Assembly (NCBI GenBank): GCA_003952965.2
Contig: CM025854.1
Span: 21,895,430 to 21,959,429 of the forward strand
From: Morella rubra
Taxonomy: Eukaryota; Streptophyta; Magnoliopsida; Fagales; Myricaceae
Length of the DNA: 64,000 nt
Reading direction: 5' to 3'
The notes under the pieces are model-generated. The model ran no database searches. It was not told the origin of the DNA and saw only the letters and a list, made by a program, of their open reading frames with translations. Both the position numbers and the translations under genes were made by a program. Positions within the stretch are counted from its first letter, which is position 1, and each line of letters opens with the position of its first letter. Below are positions 14,001 to 26,507 of the stretch, one piece after another.

Positions 14001-17000
14001 TTTTTGTTTCTTTTAATTTTTAATTTTTTGGCACTTCAATAGTTCTAACAAAGTGATGGAGATCACTTAAGGTCACACTATGATATATACTCACATTTTA
14101 ATACTCTTAATGCTAGACTTCCTATGTAACCTCGATGCAATTTTTCCCTTCTCCCTTCCTTTGGTTTTATATTTTTTATTACTTTTTGAATCCAAGGTTT
14201 TACCTTACATTTCTTCAATTCAGAATTACATCAGATATGCAGTACGTCAGAAGCGTGCTGATGCAAAGAGAGCTCTAAAAGACCTCCTTCACAAAAGTGG
14301 GTCCTCAAAATTTCGGGTACACTTTTTTACATTTCTCTTTTGTTGAAAAACCTTGCCAATGGCATGTATTGCCATAGAAAACAAATAATCCAAAAGCAGA
14401 AATTGAATCTTGATTGTATAAATATGGTTGTATATGAGTTTTAGATGTTGATACTAATAGATGCAGAAATTACATTTAAAAAGTGTCTTCAGTAAGGTCA
14501 TTGCTTCTTCGATTTTGGTAATTAGTGTTTTGTGTTTCTGTTATCACCCAATTTTCTTCTTGGTAGTTGGTGGCAGCATAGATAATTATCATGGTGCACT
14601 GGTTTACTAGGGGAACAAGATGAATTGTTGATGTAATGAACCATTCTTCATGGAAGTGATATAGGAAATAGTAAAAAGGCAAGGCTGTTCAAAACAAGCC
14701 ATGAATTTAATCTTTCTCAACAAGAAGCAAAAGTGTTCGAACTCTCTCGGACTTCATCAAAATTGTCGTTCTTTTTCAATGTGTATTGGAGACTTGATGG
14801 AGCACAGGTTAATCCATTGTTTGCATCAAGCCATGGGAGAAGCTAGATATCATCCGCAAGTGCTTTTAGGAATTTCGCATTTCTAGAAAACCGTATAGTG
14901 GTCCTGCCATCAATTGGGATGCTAATGCAACTTATTTCTATTGCCTCTGTCTCATGGTATTTAAAGGATAATGAAGCCATTTGACTTCCCATTGCTTTCT
15001 AGGCAAACCTGCTGGCTGTCTGCCCAAACAAATCTCTTGAAGTTGTGCAACCCAAATAAAAATGTTTGGTCTTCAGTAGCTAAATAATGCCTTCCATTAT
15101 ACTTCAGTGCCAGAAGCTTTGCCTACAAGCTCTTACTAATCTTTTTCTTGTTGTGTTTCATGTATATCTTGTCAAAAAAATTGGGGGATTGGCACATGCT
15201 TTGCTTTGCAATTTCACCTAGGATGAAGAGAGGATGTTGAGAGTCCAAATGGGAACACAATGGAATCCAAAGCAGGAGGGTCATTCATATAGCTCTGATA
15301 AGAAAGGTCAACCAAAGTTTTCTGCTCGCCATGCAGACAAAATTCACCATGAGAAACGAAAACGTGAGCTTTTTACTTCTTTCTTCATTTAATTCCCTTT
15401 TTTTTGTTCCCCTGTTGTTCTCTATATAATGTATTTTTTTTCAACTTGCCTATTCTTGAGTTCTTTGTTCTAATTACTTGTATTTTCTAGATATCTTTAT
15501 CTCCATTCTAGACTATGTCTTGAACTTCCCAGTTCAGTACTACTCAAATATGTTTCCATTTCCAAGTAACAGGAATCACCATTATGATGAGATCATGATT
15601 GAGATTGAAAAGCTTATACTTCATAGTCGGTCCTAATGAGGGTGTGGTTTTGGCAAACAGTTAGGCTACATTTGTTTCTCTCTAACATGTGGAAAACAAG
15701 GAAATGTTTTCAGGAAAACAACTTGGATGATATCTGGTTAGGAAAATTTTTCAACTTTTTAAGAAATTCTTAAAATTTTTGCTTCCCAAACATCACCTTA
15801 GACTCCATTGTCTGCGGAGACCAAAAAATAAAAATGTCTCAAACATATATTTAGGTGTTTGATTGGCGTGGAAATTATTTCACACCCTCACCACTTATCA
15901 CCTCAAAACTGCTGTCAATTGCCACGCTATTCCTGCCCCTACACCATTTTCTTTCTTTCTTCAAAAATTTGAACTTCTTGTTGCCAGAAACACAAGCCCG
16001 ACTACCACCACTGAAGTTTGCCACGAGGAAAAAAGAATACAAAGAAAACAGAAGAAAAAAAAAGCGCATTCCTTCAGGTTTAGGAGTGACAAAAGAATAA
16101 TCAGAAGAATAGCAAAACTACATTTGTTCTGCCTCCCTGGTAATACAGGATCAGACTGTGCTATCTACCATGTTGGAGGTTAAAGACCATTGGTGACAAT
16201 TACAGACAAAAACTGTGGATGAATTAAAACATATATCTTTCATTTTCAAGGGAAGCAGTGTCACATACTTTCCAAACTGCTTCTCACATTCCAATCATAT
16301 TCTTAAACCAAAGAACAGGCTCACCTCATAAATTGCGCCCTGATGTCATAATTGTCATTATCAACATTATCTGGGTTTCCACTTGGTGCTTCCCATGGAT
16401 GTCTTATGTTGGAGAAACTGATCCACCACCAGAACTATGCCCACAAAGTAGAGTAGTTGTCGATAGGGTCAGGAGATGGCAAGCAGTGTAGAGTTGTATA
16501 GGCAGAGGCGGGGATGGTTGGATGTTCTTCCTTCGGAATTGTTTCCAGCTGAAGCATACACAACATTAAAGTGATCACTGATGTTTTGAGGAATGTAAAG
16601 GATATTGTTTTATTCATCCAAAAATTGTGTGGCTATTTAATTGTAAATATTTGATGTAGACGCTCAGGCTGCTTAAGAGATTGAAAAAGTTATGGGCTTT
16701 TATCCCCATGATATGGTGACAAAACTGATGCTTGCTATTTATGATATTTTCAGGTAAGTTACGACAGAAGTGTTTTTCTGAGGACTTCGACAAAGATCCT
16801 GAGCCAATCTTTAAAGCAACATTTGGAAACAGATGGTATACTTGGTCTTTCAACTGGAGGCAAGAATCTTCTTTCGAAAAGTCAACATCTGGATTTGAGT
16901 GGAGGGAACATTCAAGCTGGAAAGCCAATAGAAAAAGAAGACAGGAAACTCTCGGTGAAAGTGACTCTGATGATGATTCATATTCTGTAGGATCACGTAG

Positions 17001-17576
17001 TGATAGAACTATTCTTGGTCTGCCTCCAACAGGCCCTTTAAAGATCGAAGATGTTAAGAATGCGTAAGTTCTGTGCGGCCTTTATGCACTTTTGACTGTG
17101 AACTGGTTATTGAAACAAGGTTACATAGATATACACTTCTCTTTTTTTTAACACATACCTTTTCTAATGTCACTTCCTTATTGGTACTGTCCTTGCAGTT
17201 TCCGCTTGTCAGCTTTAAAATGGCATCCTGACAAGCATCAGGGCCCTTCACAGGTCAGTTTGTAGGCTCTCCTTATTTAACTCCGCCATTCACTGATGGA
17301 TAGGACTCGCTAAATTTCTTGTGTGGCTGTATAGCTGCTGAACTTTAGCCTTAAAGTAAAAATCGAGGCCCATATCTATAAGTTCTCAAAGCAGATATCT
17401 TTTGAAAATGAGAGGCATTACATGGACGCCTTTTATTTGTGTGTTTCTGAGTCTCGTGATTTGGTTTTGATGTCTTACTAGAAATCTATTTGTGATTCCA
17501 GGTAATGGCTGAAGAGAAATTCAAACTCTGTGCTAGTGCGTATAGGTCGCTGTGCAGTGCCCTGTCCCCAGCCTAG
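11011..17576 (+). CDS. J-domain (DnaJ/HSP40-like) protein with C-terminal J domain, probably mitochondrial
   Basis: There are seven exons: 11011-11151, 12882-12911, 14224-14316, 15222-15363, 16754-17063, 17199-17253 and 17502-17576. All junctions are GT/AG and the frame is continuous, giving about 281 residues. The N-terminus is basic with amphipathic character (MQFQLPRWRNFSMIKNSL) and ends in a SFHSTP-like region, so a mitochondrial presequence is likely. The central part is charged, with KRADAKRALKDLL, a Lys/Arg stretch and an acidic ESDSDDDS segment near residues 205-215. The J-domain signature is at the extreme C-terminus: AFRLSALKWHPDKHQGPSQ, with HPD near residue 248, followed by VMAEEKFKLCASAYRSLC. 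The domain is therefore placed last and has no Gly/Phe or zinc-finger region, so this is a class III (C-type) co-chaperone. By family knowledge it stimulates an Hsp70; the partner is unknown. Exon 2 is only 30 bp. Confidence 0.88.
15662..15801. mobile_element. Small MITE-like insertion in J-protein intron 4
   Basis: The left end TTAGGCTACATTTGTTTC and the right end CAAACATCACCTTAGA are loosely inverted (TTAGGCTACATTTG against CTAAGGTGATGTTTG). The sequence sits wholly in an intron and is not predicted to affect the coding frame. The match is imperfect. Confidence 0.35.
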
Positions 17577-18441
17577 TTTGTAGGTTTCTGATTCAAATGC
17601 ATTACATTCCCTCACAGCTTAGATCTTCCCGACTCCTGTGGAGCAGCAATAGTGATGTACAATTAACGTTGTTTTATTCTTATATTATATGCTTTTCCAC
17701 GATGCTGGCCGAGCTCCAATTAGCAAAATTCTGTTGGCTGTCATGCTACAGAGCGTGGTGGTTATTCATGCTTATTTTGTTGATTTACTTTAGTTAATAA
17801 AGCAAAAGGGAAAATAGACTGGAAAACAGAGAACTATTTTCTAGCAGACTGAAGCTTCACACTTTTAGAAAAATGAAAGCGATCGTCCAATCAGATATTA
17901 ATTTGCTGAGAAGATTCAGGTAGTATCTATTTCGAGTGCGGGCTAAATCCGGGGCACTTTTTTTTTTTCACTTCAACGCTTCACTGCAAATCCAACACTA
18001 CCTACGGGACGGGTATTAGCGCTAATAACGGGCTCGACATTTATTTCCAGTGCTGCCTGTTGTCACGTTGCATGTCCAGCTCAGACCCTTCACTTTCAAA
18101 ATTCAAATTTTAAACAGTTCCATTACCTATTTAACTATTCTTTTTGCTGCACGACAAATTTCTTTCCGTCGTCATTGTTCGTACCGTTTGTTTACTGCGG
18201 TGACCAGCTCGAGTGAGCAAGAAAAACGTATGGACTCAGCTTCAATCAACCTGATTAATTCATTCAAACCCTCAGAGAGACAGAGAGAGTGCGAGAGAGA
18301 CGAAATGAAGTGGAAAAAAATATAGCTTTGAAATTGGAATCGAATCTAATCAGAGAGATTTCCTACATCTAGCAACAAGGTTTCACATATCACAAATAAT
18401 TAATAGTAGAACCAACCTGCTAAGACACAAATCAAAAACAG
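17577..18441. other. Convergent intergenic region, 3' flanks
   Basis: Contains the 3' flank of the J-protein gene and the 3' flank of the minus-strand membrane-protein gene, which converge here. No gene is seen. Confidence 0.6.
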
Positions 18442-19029
18442 CTAAAAGCAAAGAAGGACAACAGAGGATGAGACCATGAACCCATAGATCAAGATCAAGA
18501 ACCCAAAATGCAGAGCCCAGTTCCTCTTGAACTTTCCAAAGTAACTCTCCGGAGGCTCCTGGTAATGAATCTCCAAGTCATCGTCACCAATCCCATCAAA
18601 CTGTTCGCCCCCACCGGCGCTCATTTTCATCTTCATCTCCCTGAGCTTCTCGGTGGCCAGCCCAAGAGTGAGCTTGTGGCAGCGCCTCTGGTACTTGAAA
18701 CCATTAATGCACCTGAGGGTCTGGGCCACGGAGACGTAGAAGATGAGGTGGGAGAGGGAGAGGATGGTGATGGGGATCCAACAGTGGCGGCACTGGAGGC
18801 GAGGGGACTGGGCCTGGGCAAGGAAGATGAGACCCAAGAAGATGAAGAACAGCTGGAAAAGCTTGTGGAGCTCCTTCTTCTGGAGGTCTATTGAGCGCTT
18901 CTTCTCCAGGGTCTTCTCGAAGTGAAGCTGGATTATTGTGTTTAGGGCTTGGAGGGCTGTCTCATTTGGGATTACCGGGTGGTGGTGCTGTTGGTGGTTG
19001 TTTTGGTGGTACGGTTCGTAGTCTGCCAT
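18442..19029 (-). CDS. Plant three-pass membrane protein, function unknown
   Basis: Single exon of 195 residues. I start it at the ATG at 19029 (MADYEPYHQNN); the open frame extends upstream only with a TTG codon. A His/Asn-rich N-terminus precedes NETALQALNTIIQLHFEKTL, a likely amphipathic helix, and a basic KKRSIDLQKKELHKLF segment. Three hydrophobic segments follow: near residues 60-75 (LFQLFFIFLGLIFLA), 85-105 (WIPITILSLSHLIFYVSV) and the C-terminal 20 residues (FGFLILIYGFMVSSSVV). Between the second and third is a Cys-containing loop (LRCINGFKYQRRCHKLTLG) and a Glu/Asp-rich stretch. It looks like a conserved plant family that I cannot name. Confidence 0.85.
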   Translation of the reverse strand: MADYEPYHQNNHQQHHHPVIPNETALQALNTIIQLHFEKTLEKKRSIDLQKKELHKLFQLFFIFLGLIFLAQAQSPRLQCRHCWIPITILSLSHLIFYVSVAQTLRCINGFKYQRRCHKLTLGLATEKLREMKMKMSAGGGEQFDGIGDDDLEIHYQEPPESYFGKFKRNWALHFGFLILIYGFMVSSSVVLLCF

Positions 19030-19653
19030 TGATGGTAGAGACACAGAACGGTGAGTGAGTGAGTGAGGGATTTCGAGTGACAAAGGAGTTTGGCTCGAAT
19101 CTCATTGTATTTCTCCTTCTTTAATCGTCGTCTCATCGAAAGGTGGGAAGGGAAATGATGGGCACTGTTCTAAATCTTTTGGCATTTTCGCAAGCTGGAA
19201 TGTAGTCGTTGAGTTCCGCACATCGCTTGATTAAAGGGTAAGATAGAAACAATAATTAAATATTGGACAGAGGAAGACAGAAACATTAGAAAACATTTTG
19301 GACATGTGAATCTCCGAGGCTATAAAACCTAAATTTAGTTAAGATCACCAAAATCATAGCTTAATTTTCAGAGTTAAATTTAAAACAACTCACGTTTGAC
19401 TGCACGTGGACTGTGGTAAGAAGTTACAGAATGCGCCTGATGGTTTGCTCCGCGTTCCGAGGGAAGAGAAGCCCATTTATTTTGGCAACGGTCAAGCTGG
19501 GGGAGTGCGTGCGAACATCTTACTCGGAAAGTAGATTGTTGTAATTTTTTGTTTGGATGGTAAGATACAGAAAGTTAAATTGCGCATTTAGACTTTATTT
19601 TAAGACTCATATAAATTTTAAATGAATAGCATTAAATAGAAAATTAAGAAGAT

Positions 19654-19819
19654 GTTCGGTTGGAAAGAATTTTGAGAATATTTTGTGTTTTGAGAATTTT
19701 TAGGTGATGTTAATTTTATTAGCATGCGTACTGTAGTTGTTTTTAGGTGATGTTAAAAAATATGTTCGATTTTAAATTCTCAAGATTCAAAAAATCCTGA
19801 AAATACTAAAAAACCGAAC
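19654..19819. mobile_element. MITE-like element, ~166 bp
   Basis: Ends are inverted: GTTCGGTT at the left and AACCGAAC at the right. The interior is AT-rich and repeats TTTTTAGGTGATGTTAA twice. No ORF. Confidence 0.5.
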
Positions 19820-20328
19820 TTTTTCTTAGTCTTTATTCCAACGTCTCCCGTTAATCATCTGGGTTTATTTGTTTGAGCGATCATCTGGGCTTCAAGTCCA
19901 CATTGGTAGGCCAAGTTTTGGCACTGTACCGATACGATCGTTCTATACGTTATCGTTAATTGCCGTAGAAGCGGTAAAGGAAAAAAATTGCGTAGGCACT
20001 TTAACGTCCAAGCGATTGCTGATTGCCCCGTTTAGAAAAAAAAAAAAAAAACGGATTGCTGATTGCCCCTCTGAAAACCATCACATCATTGCCTGCCCAC
20101 GACCGATATTATCTAGTGTGAAAGAAAATCAAACGAACAAACAAGTGCAGCTTCGACTGTTGCATCGTCGCTGCTTAGTCTTTATTAGTACAAACAAATA
20201 CAACTACCCATTTGACTTATAAAAAAAAAAAAATACAACTACCCATTTGCAACTTTCGCACACATTGCAGTGTTAAGTGTTAAAAGAAAGCTGTATCAAA
20301 TCACATAATACCCTGCTTATTTAATTTA

Positions 20329-20331
<3 letters not shown>

Positions 20332-20359
<28 letters not shown>
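20332..20359. repeat. CT dinucleotide microsatellite
   Basis: An uninterrupted run of alternating C and T about 27 bp long, downstream of the trihelix gene stop codon. Confidence 0.95.
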
Positions 20360-20363
<4 letters not shown>

Positions 20364-20532
20364 CAACAAATGATGAACATATTCTACATAAAAGATGCAT
20401 ATCTCCCGTAAGATGCGTTCATATTGTGTCCAATGAATTTCTCAGCGACCACAATCTGAACCAGACAACCAGAGGTAGCCCCAGCAATGACCCTGACCCA
20501 CCTCAGCTGTCACAAGTCCCCCGAAAGTCTCC

Positions 20533-22515
20533 TCAGGCCTCATTTGCCATTGAACAAGGATCGCTTGCTACAACCTGATAGCCATCCCCATCTCCATCTT
20601 CCCTGTCTCCTTGTATCTGCTGGACATTCTCCCCGTTGTCCCTTCTCAATTCCAGCCTTTGTGTCTGTTCTTGTCCACTCGGGATATGCATCAAAACCTC
20701 CTCAGGCTTCAACTCATGGCCAGAATTCATGGAATTTTCAACCTGCCCGGTCATCCCACGATATAAAGCATCAAGCTGGTGAAAATAAGGACAGGTCTTT
20801 GAGTCCTCAGGCCTTTTCTTATTGCTTTCTTTTACCCTCTTGAAGTATTTGTTTATGTTCTCCCACTTCTCTTTACACCTCTTCGCACTTCGATCATAAC
20901 CAAGCTTTTTCATCGCTATTGATATCTCCTCCCATAGAGGCGCTTTAGGCCCATTTTCTTGATACTGATAATCAAGATTAGTCCTCAGCCTGATCAAAGC
21001 GTCAACTTCATCTTTAGGCCATCGAGCTGTACTCTTCAAAACGGAGTTCCCAGAATTGACATTTTCTTGGTTCCCCAAATTATTCCCACAATTGTCATCT
21101 TCTTGATTGTCCAAAACATTCCTACCATTCTGATTTTCTTGCTTGCCCATGACATCTCCACCACAGCCATTTACTAGCCTCTCCACTACGTTCTCTGCTG
21201 GCACTGAGAACATCATTGCCACCTCAGGCAATTGTACTGCGCTCGCCTGCTCACAAAACTTCTTCAAGAAGGCCAGAACGGCTGCATCTTTTGCTGCTGC
21301 AATTGATCTTTCTTGAACCAAAAGCTCACGCTCTCTCCTAATCCTAGCCAATTCTTGCATCTTCCATGCCTCTTCTCTAGCCATTCGATCTTGTTCACAC
21401 TTCTCCATCACCTCAATAAACTTTCTTTGCAAATTCTCTTGCTTCTCTATCACCTCCTTCATTAGTCCCTCAAAGTAAACCGCTAATTTCTTCTTCTTTC
21501 CCGTGCCTTCAAATTCTTTACTCGATGAAGATGTCGTCCGAGTGGAGTTCTCCACAAAATTTACACCGGGGTTTCGGTCAATAGAATGGTGGATTGCATT
21601 TTGAACAACATTCGTTGGCTCCATCGTCCTTTCCACCATCCCAGTTGCCGCCAAAGAGGCCTGGGCTTTTTCTTGGTCAGGAGGAGAAGGAAGTTGCGTA
21701 TGGCTATCTAAAGCTTCTAATTGCTCAAAAAACCGATAAGCTTTGCCTTTGGGTCGGCCTGACCGAACTTCTTTGGTCCTCTTGTGGTACTTGAAAAGGT
21801 TTTCAAACTTCTCCTTGCACTTCTTGGCGCTTCTATAATATCCCAGCTCCGCTAATTTCCTGAACAACATAGTTCCAAAATTTGCATTGTTGAACTTCAG
21901 TTTTGTCACTAAGCAAAAACTAAACTAACCGCAACTGAAAGAACTAACGGAAAATCAAAAAGGAGTGGTGCATAAAGTGGAAATGAAAGCAACTTGATGT
22001 AAATGGAATTTAAAAACATGATATGTTTCTGAGAATATATGTGAAATTTTCATTTTCTCAGATTCTTTATTTGCGGAAGATTTTATACTAGAAGCGAAAA
22101 TGTAATACCTATCAACAAAGAAACCATGGACTTAGTATTGGAAATACTTGCATAACCAAAGTACTCGAATTTTCCAGGGAAACAAACTGGAAACGCAAGC
22201 GAGAAAATGGTTTTGTGAAGAAAATACGAGCAAGAGAATACGAAACTCATTGACTGACCTGGAAACCTCTTCCCAGAGAGAAGCCTTCGTGCCGGAGTCC
22301 CTAAATGCATCGTCCATGTCAGACCTTATCTTCAGCAAAGCCAGAGTCTCTTGCCTGGGCCACCGGTTACCTGCCCAGTTCCGGTCACTCTCTTCGCCTC
22401 CCACTCTCTCTTCCTCCCCGGACCCAACCGAAACCGACGCTCCACACTCATCATCCTGCCGGTCGCCGGTGGCACCGGCCCCAGCATCTTCCGGTAGAGT
22501 TGAGTCTTCCAACAT
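20533..22515 (-). CDS. Trihelix (GT-2-like) transcription factor with two SANT/trihelix domains
   Basis: Two exons, 22259-22515 and 20533-21859, join in phase 2 inside the first DNA-binding domain to give 527 residues. The N-terminal ~50 residues are acidic and Gly-rich. The first trihelix starts at RWPRQETLALLKIRSDMD (residues ~51-115) and ends KCKEKFENLFKYHKRTKE. The middle, residues ~212-290, is a long charged helix (KEVIEKQENLQRKFIEVME ... ARIRRERELLVQERSIAAA), probably a coiled coil for dimerisation. A QEN/GN-rich degenerate repeat follows near 325-358. The second trihelix begins ARWPKDEVDALIRLRTNL (residues ~365-430), with KRCKEKWENINKYFKRVK. Two trihelices around a central coiled coil is the GT-2/GTL1 layout; these bind GT elements in promoters. 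Gene-specific targets cannot be inferred. Confidence 0.92.
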
Positions 22516-25500
22516 GGTAATTTGCTCCCCGGAAAAACTTTTTTACAGCAGAGCAACGAGGACGAGGAAGGAAAACATAAAAGAAAAGAAAAAAAGGTGA
22601 ATAAAAAAATGAAATTCTAGGGTTTTTGGGGAGAGAGTTGGGTAAGAGTAAATAAATGGATGGGTTTTTGAGATGGGCCCTTGCTTCTCAAAAATCTACC
22701 GTTCTTTTATTGGGTCAAGCAGCTAAACTATAGACGACAAAAAAAAAAAAAAAAAGCAGGTAAACTATAGGGGAGCTGAATCATCTGAAACAGGTATCTA
22801 GTGGGGCTAGATGTGAATAAGGATGAAACGTGGGGACTTCGAATTGGTTGAGGGTTTGTTTTTTAATAATTGTGTTGGATTTGACTTTTGTGTTTTAATT
22901 AAATCCCAAATGGCGTTTTGACCTCTCATCGCTGCTGCTGGATAAGCACTCCTAAATATCTGAAAGAAGGGGTTAAGTGGGAAAAGGGATTGGGATTGAG
23001 GTCTGAGGTCTGAGGTCTGAGGAGGCTGGCTGCCCAGGTTGGGGAAAAGGGTCGGTTGGAGTGAGGAGGGTTTTGGGTCTCTTGTCTTTGTCTTTGGACA
23101 GCTAGATTTGGTCGTGAGGAAGGCCCACGTAGCCCACCTTCGGCTTTTGGGCGTTTCCGTTTTCCCACTGCCAGCTTTAAATTATTACTCGTGCGGCCTT
23201 ATTGTTGAATGTTGATGTTGAAATTTTTGGCTGCCATCCTTTAAAAAAGAACTCGAATTATTTTTGGCTTCATCTTTTTCTTCTTTCTCCGAAAAGGATA
23301 AGCGAAAAAGATAAAAACCAAAGTCCGACATACGTAATACCACTACGGCCAAGTGGCAAGTGGAAGCCAAAAGTTACAAAGAAAGATATCGATAAAATTG
23401 CCTTCCTTTTCAACCATTTTCGATGCTTCCGGATGGCATTTAAATTACTTCGTTACTTTTAAGCAAAGAAAGAGGAGCAAAGGGATTGGGATAAGTTTGA
23501 GGCCCGCCCTCATGAATCACAGACGCCGGTAAAATCCAATAATTTATATACATGAGACTTCAAAGAGTGCAGGATACGTCATTGAAATTGATGCATGTCT
23601 TTTCACAATACCCACATCCGCTATTTAACACAGAAAAGTACACCCCGGAATTCAACCAAAGAAGGGGTAAATAATTGTGGTCTTAGAGCATCCCACGCCG
23701 ATAAATGGGACCTATTGATTGATTGAGACCATCCAATTTTGTGAATGTGGACATATGTTGCCCTAAGCATTAATTGGCGAAATATCTTTATATTTATTTT
23801 TTTGTACCTTCTCAATGCTTCGTGATCCTTTAACCTTATCACGATCGTTCAATGATTACTAGTTTAGTGTGTCCCATGTGGAGTGACGGTGCTTGCAAGT
23901 GGTGCAATTCTGTGGTCTTTGACTCGAGGGTTGGGAAACGGAGGCCGTACCACTCCAGCTGGTGTTGGCGGTGCAGTAACCATGGATTACAGCACCCATT
24001 GGGAGGAAAAAGATGTTGAGCTTTGATCACCATCAATTCTGGCGCACTTCATGTCAAATTGTAACTTTGATAGAAACTACCTGTTGGACTTTTCCCATGT
24101 TGGTTCCACGCAACTGCTGATCAAAGAATCGGCATAGAAACAAAAAAACAAGAAGAATGTTGGAAGAATCAAAAGAGTTTTGGTTGTATGAGATGTTAGG
24201 TTAAGGAAGATTTCAGGCTCTCCTCGATCAAAATAAATATTCATAGAAGAGAAAGAAATGCTGTATTTTAGTTAAACAACCTTAAAATATAACAAACTCA
24301 CACGACGTAAGGATAAATTTTGAAGAGAATAGTGTGAAACCGATTGCCCCCGTGACCTCTACTTAAGTTATCTATATGATATAATCCTATAAAATATCGA
24401 ACGCAGTATTTGTGCACCTGTTCCATATAGTTTAGGGATGCTTCTACCACTGAACAACCCGGTAATTGATGGTAATCTTATCATTGAAGAAACTCCTTAA
24501 AAAATTTTCAGCACAGAAAACCACACCTCTACTCCAACTCAACGGGAACATCTCAGCCATCATATTCTCAATAAAAACATCTCGAAAACCCTCTCTTTGG
24601 TACTTCACTCATGTTCTAGTTAGTGCAAACGCAAGGGTACTGCAGGGATCTGATAATTGTTGGCAGTCAAATCAAAACAACTCGGTGAAATTTCCCTTCC
24701 AGTTGTTTTTAAATTCGTACCTCGATCGATCCTTTTCATATAGCAGGAACAACCCACCTAATTTATAAAATTGGTCAATATGAATAAGGTTCATCTTACT
24801 CAAAAAAAAAAAAACCAAAAGTAAAAGGAAGTTGGAGGCTAGGAGCTGCATGCGAAATTTGACATTTTCTTATAGCAGCCGTAACAATCTGATAGAACAG
24901 CTGTGATATCTTAGGAACCACTTCAAGCCGGAAAAATCGATAGTTCACGAACCCCGCCCGCAACGAGATCCGGAAGCGTAAATTTTACTTTTACGATTGT
25001 TGTGGAAAAAGGCATGCGTATCGAACACGAAACCTCTTTGTTCTTGGAGTTCACGCAATCATATTCGAGAATCGTCAATGAAAGTTCCCCCGTTGATTGT
25101 GTTCTACGCACAGTTAATCTTTTACGTATACGTGGTTGCATTCTTGATACATTTATTTGAAGTGCAGGCGCAGCATGCATGTTAAGCTTCCATATAAGTA
25201 CTGTGCATGATTATCTGCCTTTACCAGCGGATCATGTTGGTACGTATACCTATTTTGACGGGTGAGTCGCGTACTACGCCACTCGATCGATCGTAATCTT
25301 TTGTCGACGCTAGAGAATTTACCGATCGATGCAGTGTTTGTACGTATAAGAAAAATGGACTAAACTTTTAGTGAGAGGCTAAAAGTACTCTCTATAACCC
25401 AACTTCTTGCGACAAATAAATTAGTTTGTTACAATAAATAAAGTCTTCAATTTTTAGTTCAGAGTTCATTTGAAAGAATTTGAGGATACTTTACTTGTAC

Positions 25501-26215
25501 GTGGTATAATTGGGACTTATTTATAACAATTTCTCAAAGTTTGAAAAAGTCAAGTGATAATTGCTTATAGAAAATCCGCATATTTGGTATACGCATGATA
25601 TTGGCTAGTATAAATCATGATGGATAGACATCCAATTCTGAAACACATAGGGAGTTAACAATTCTTAACACACTTTATTCCCAACCTAAAATGATCGCGC
25701 GACAATTATGTAACACAAACAAAGGCATACACTCATTTAATGATATGGCAATCTTACTTACCTGATCGAACTCGCTAACATGCTTCTTCGACATGTTCAT
25801 TTTTATCTTCCATTAAACCCTATCAAACAGCGAAAACCCAGCGTCAAGGTTCTTTACGTAAAGGATGAGTTAGTTCATTTCTACTGTACTCTTTCCAAGA
25901 GGAAGTGTGATCTCAACTGATCAGTGCATTTCAAATATCCAGTAGGAATTCAGAAAATAAAAGTTATTAACAAATGAATGCTCTACAATCTTAGTTTTGG
26001 ATCCATATATATGCAGAAGCAAATCCAAGTATTAACTATAGACTTCTCTGAAAAATCTGAACAAACACATGTAAACATATTGATCATTGACCCCCCTGCA
26101 CAACCCCCACAAAAATAGCAAATCCTAGTCTCTCATTATATTAACACCAAAAAAGAGACCCAGAGTGATAATGCAACGATCAAAACTACTAAAATTCAAA
26201 CTTGCCCGTAAAAAA
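22516..26215. other. Gene-poor intergenic region
   Basis: The 5' flank of the trihelix gene is followed by 3.7 kb of AT-rich DNA. A triplicated GGTCTGA unit lies near 22999-23021. An isolated ATG-led stretch on the minus strand near 25753-25793 ends at a donor-like GTAAGTAAG but has no recognisable continuation. No supportable gene. Confidence 0.55.
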
Positions 26216-26458
26216 CTACGTCACCAGATGCAAAACCCTACTCTCAAAACCACCAAACCTGCTCAGACTGAAATTCTTCAGAGAAAAATGGTTCTGCTCG
26301 TCTTCCTCCAAGAGAGTCCTTGTATAGAACAAAAATAGAAAGATGGAGAGAGCAAAGAGAACGATAATGTAAACTGTGACAGCATAAGGGGATGGTTTTC
26401 CTGGGAGAAATCTCGAAGTTAACGAAGTCCTGTGGTGGGAATGGCCTTTGCTCACCAT
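26216..26458 (-). CDS. Small single-pass membrane protein or first exon, unrecognised
   Basis: An 80-residue frame starts at ATG 26458: MVSKGHSHHRTSLTSRFL, then GKPSPYAVT. A hydrophobic segment (VYIIVLFALSIFLFLFYT, residues ~28-45) is followed by an acidic TLLEEDEQN stretch. This is a type II membrane-anchor layout such as the N-terminus of a Golgi enzyme. The composition looks protein-coding rather than random, but no catalytic part is visible and the frame stops after the anchor. A hAT-like mini-element begins only about 50 bp upstream of the start. It may be a real short protein, a first exon or a gene fragment. Confidence 0.4.
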   Translation of the reverse strand: MVSKGHSHHRTSLTSRFLPGKPSPYAVTVYIIVLFALSIFLFLFYTRTLLEEDEQNHFSLKNFSLSRFGGFESRVLHLVT

Positions 26459-26507
26459 GCCAGTCACTTCTAGAAATCTTTTGCTGTTTTCTTTTGTTGG
26501 CAGCACC

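Larger units (their letters stand above)
19030..20532. other. Intergenic region
   Basis: 5' flank of the membrane-protein gene and 3' flank of the trihelix gene. Holds a MITE-like element and a CT microsatellite; no gene seen. Confidence 0.6.

Noticed and set aside
18508..18894. 128-residue ORF on the plus strand
   Set aside because: It is antisense to the three-pass membrane-protein gene, and its Gly/Glu/Leu composition mirrors the codons of that gene.
20959..21177. Plus-strand ORFs across the trihelix gene
   Set aside because: They are antisense shadows of the Asn/Gln-rich repeat of the trihelix factor.
25753..25793. Isolated ATG-led exon ending in GTAAGTAAG on the minus strand
   Set aside because: The stretch is 13 codons, and no following exon with a family resemblance could be found.
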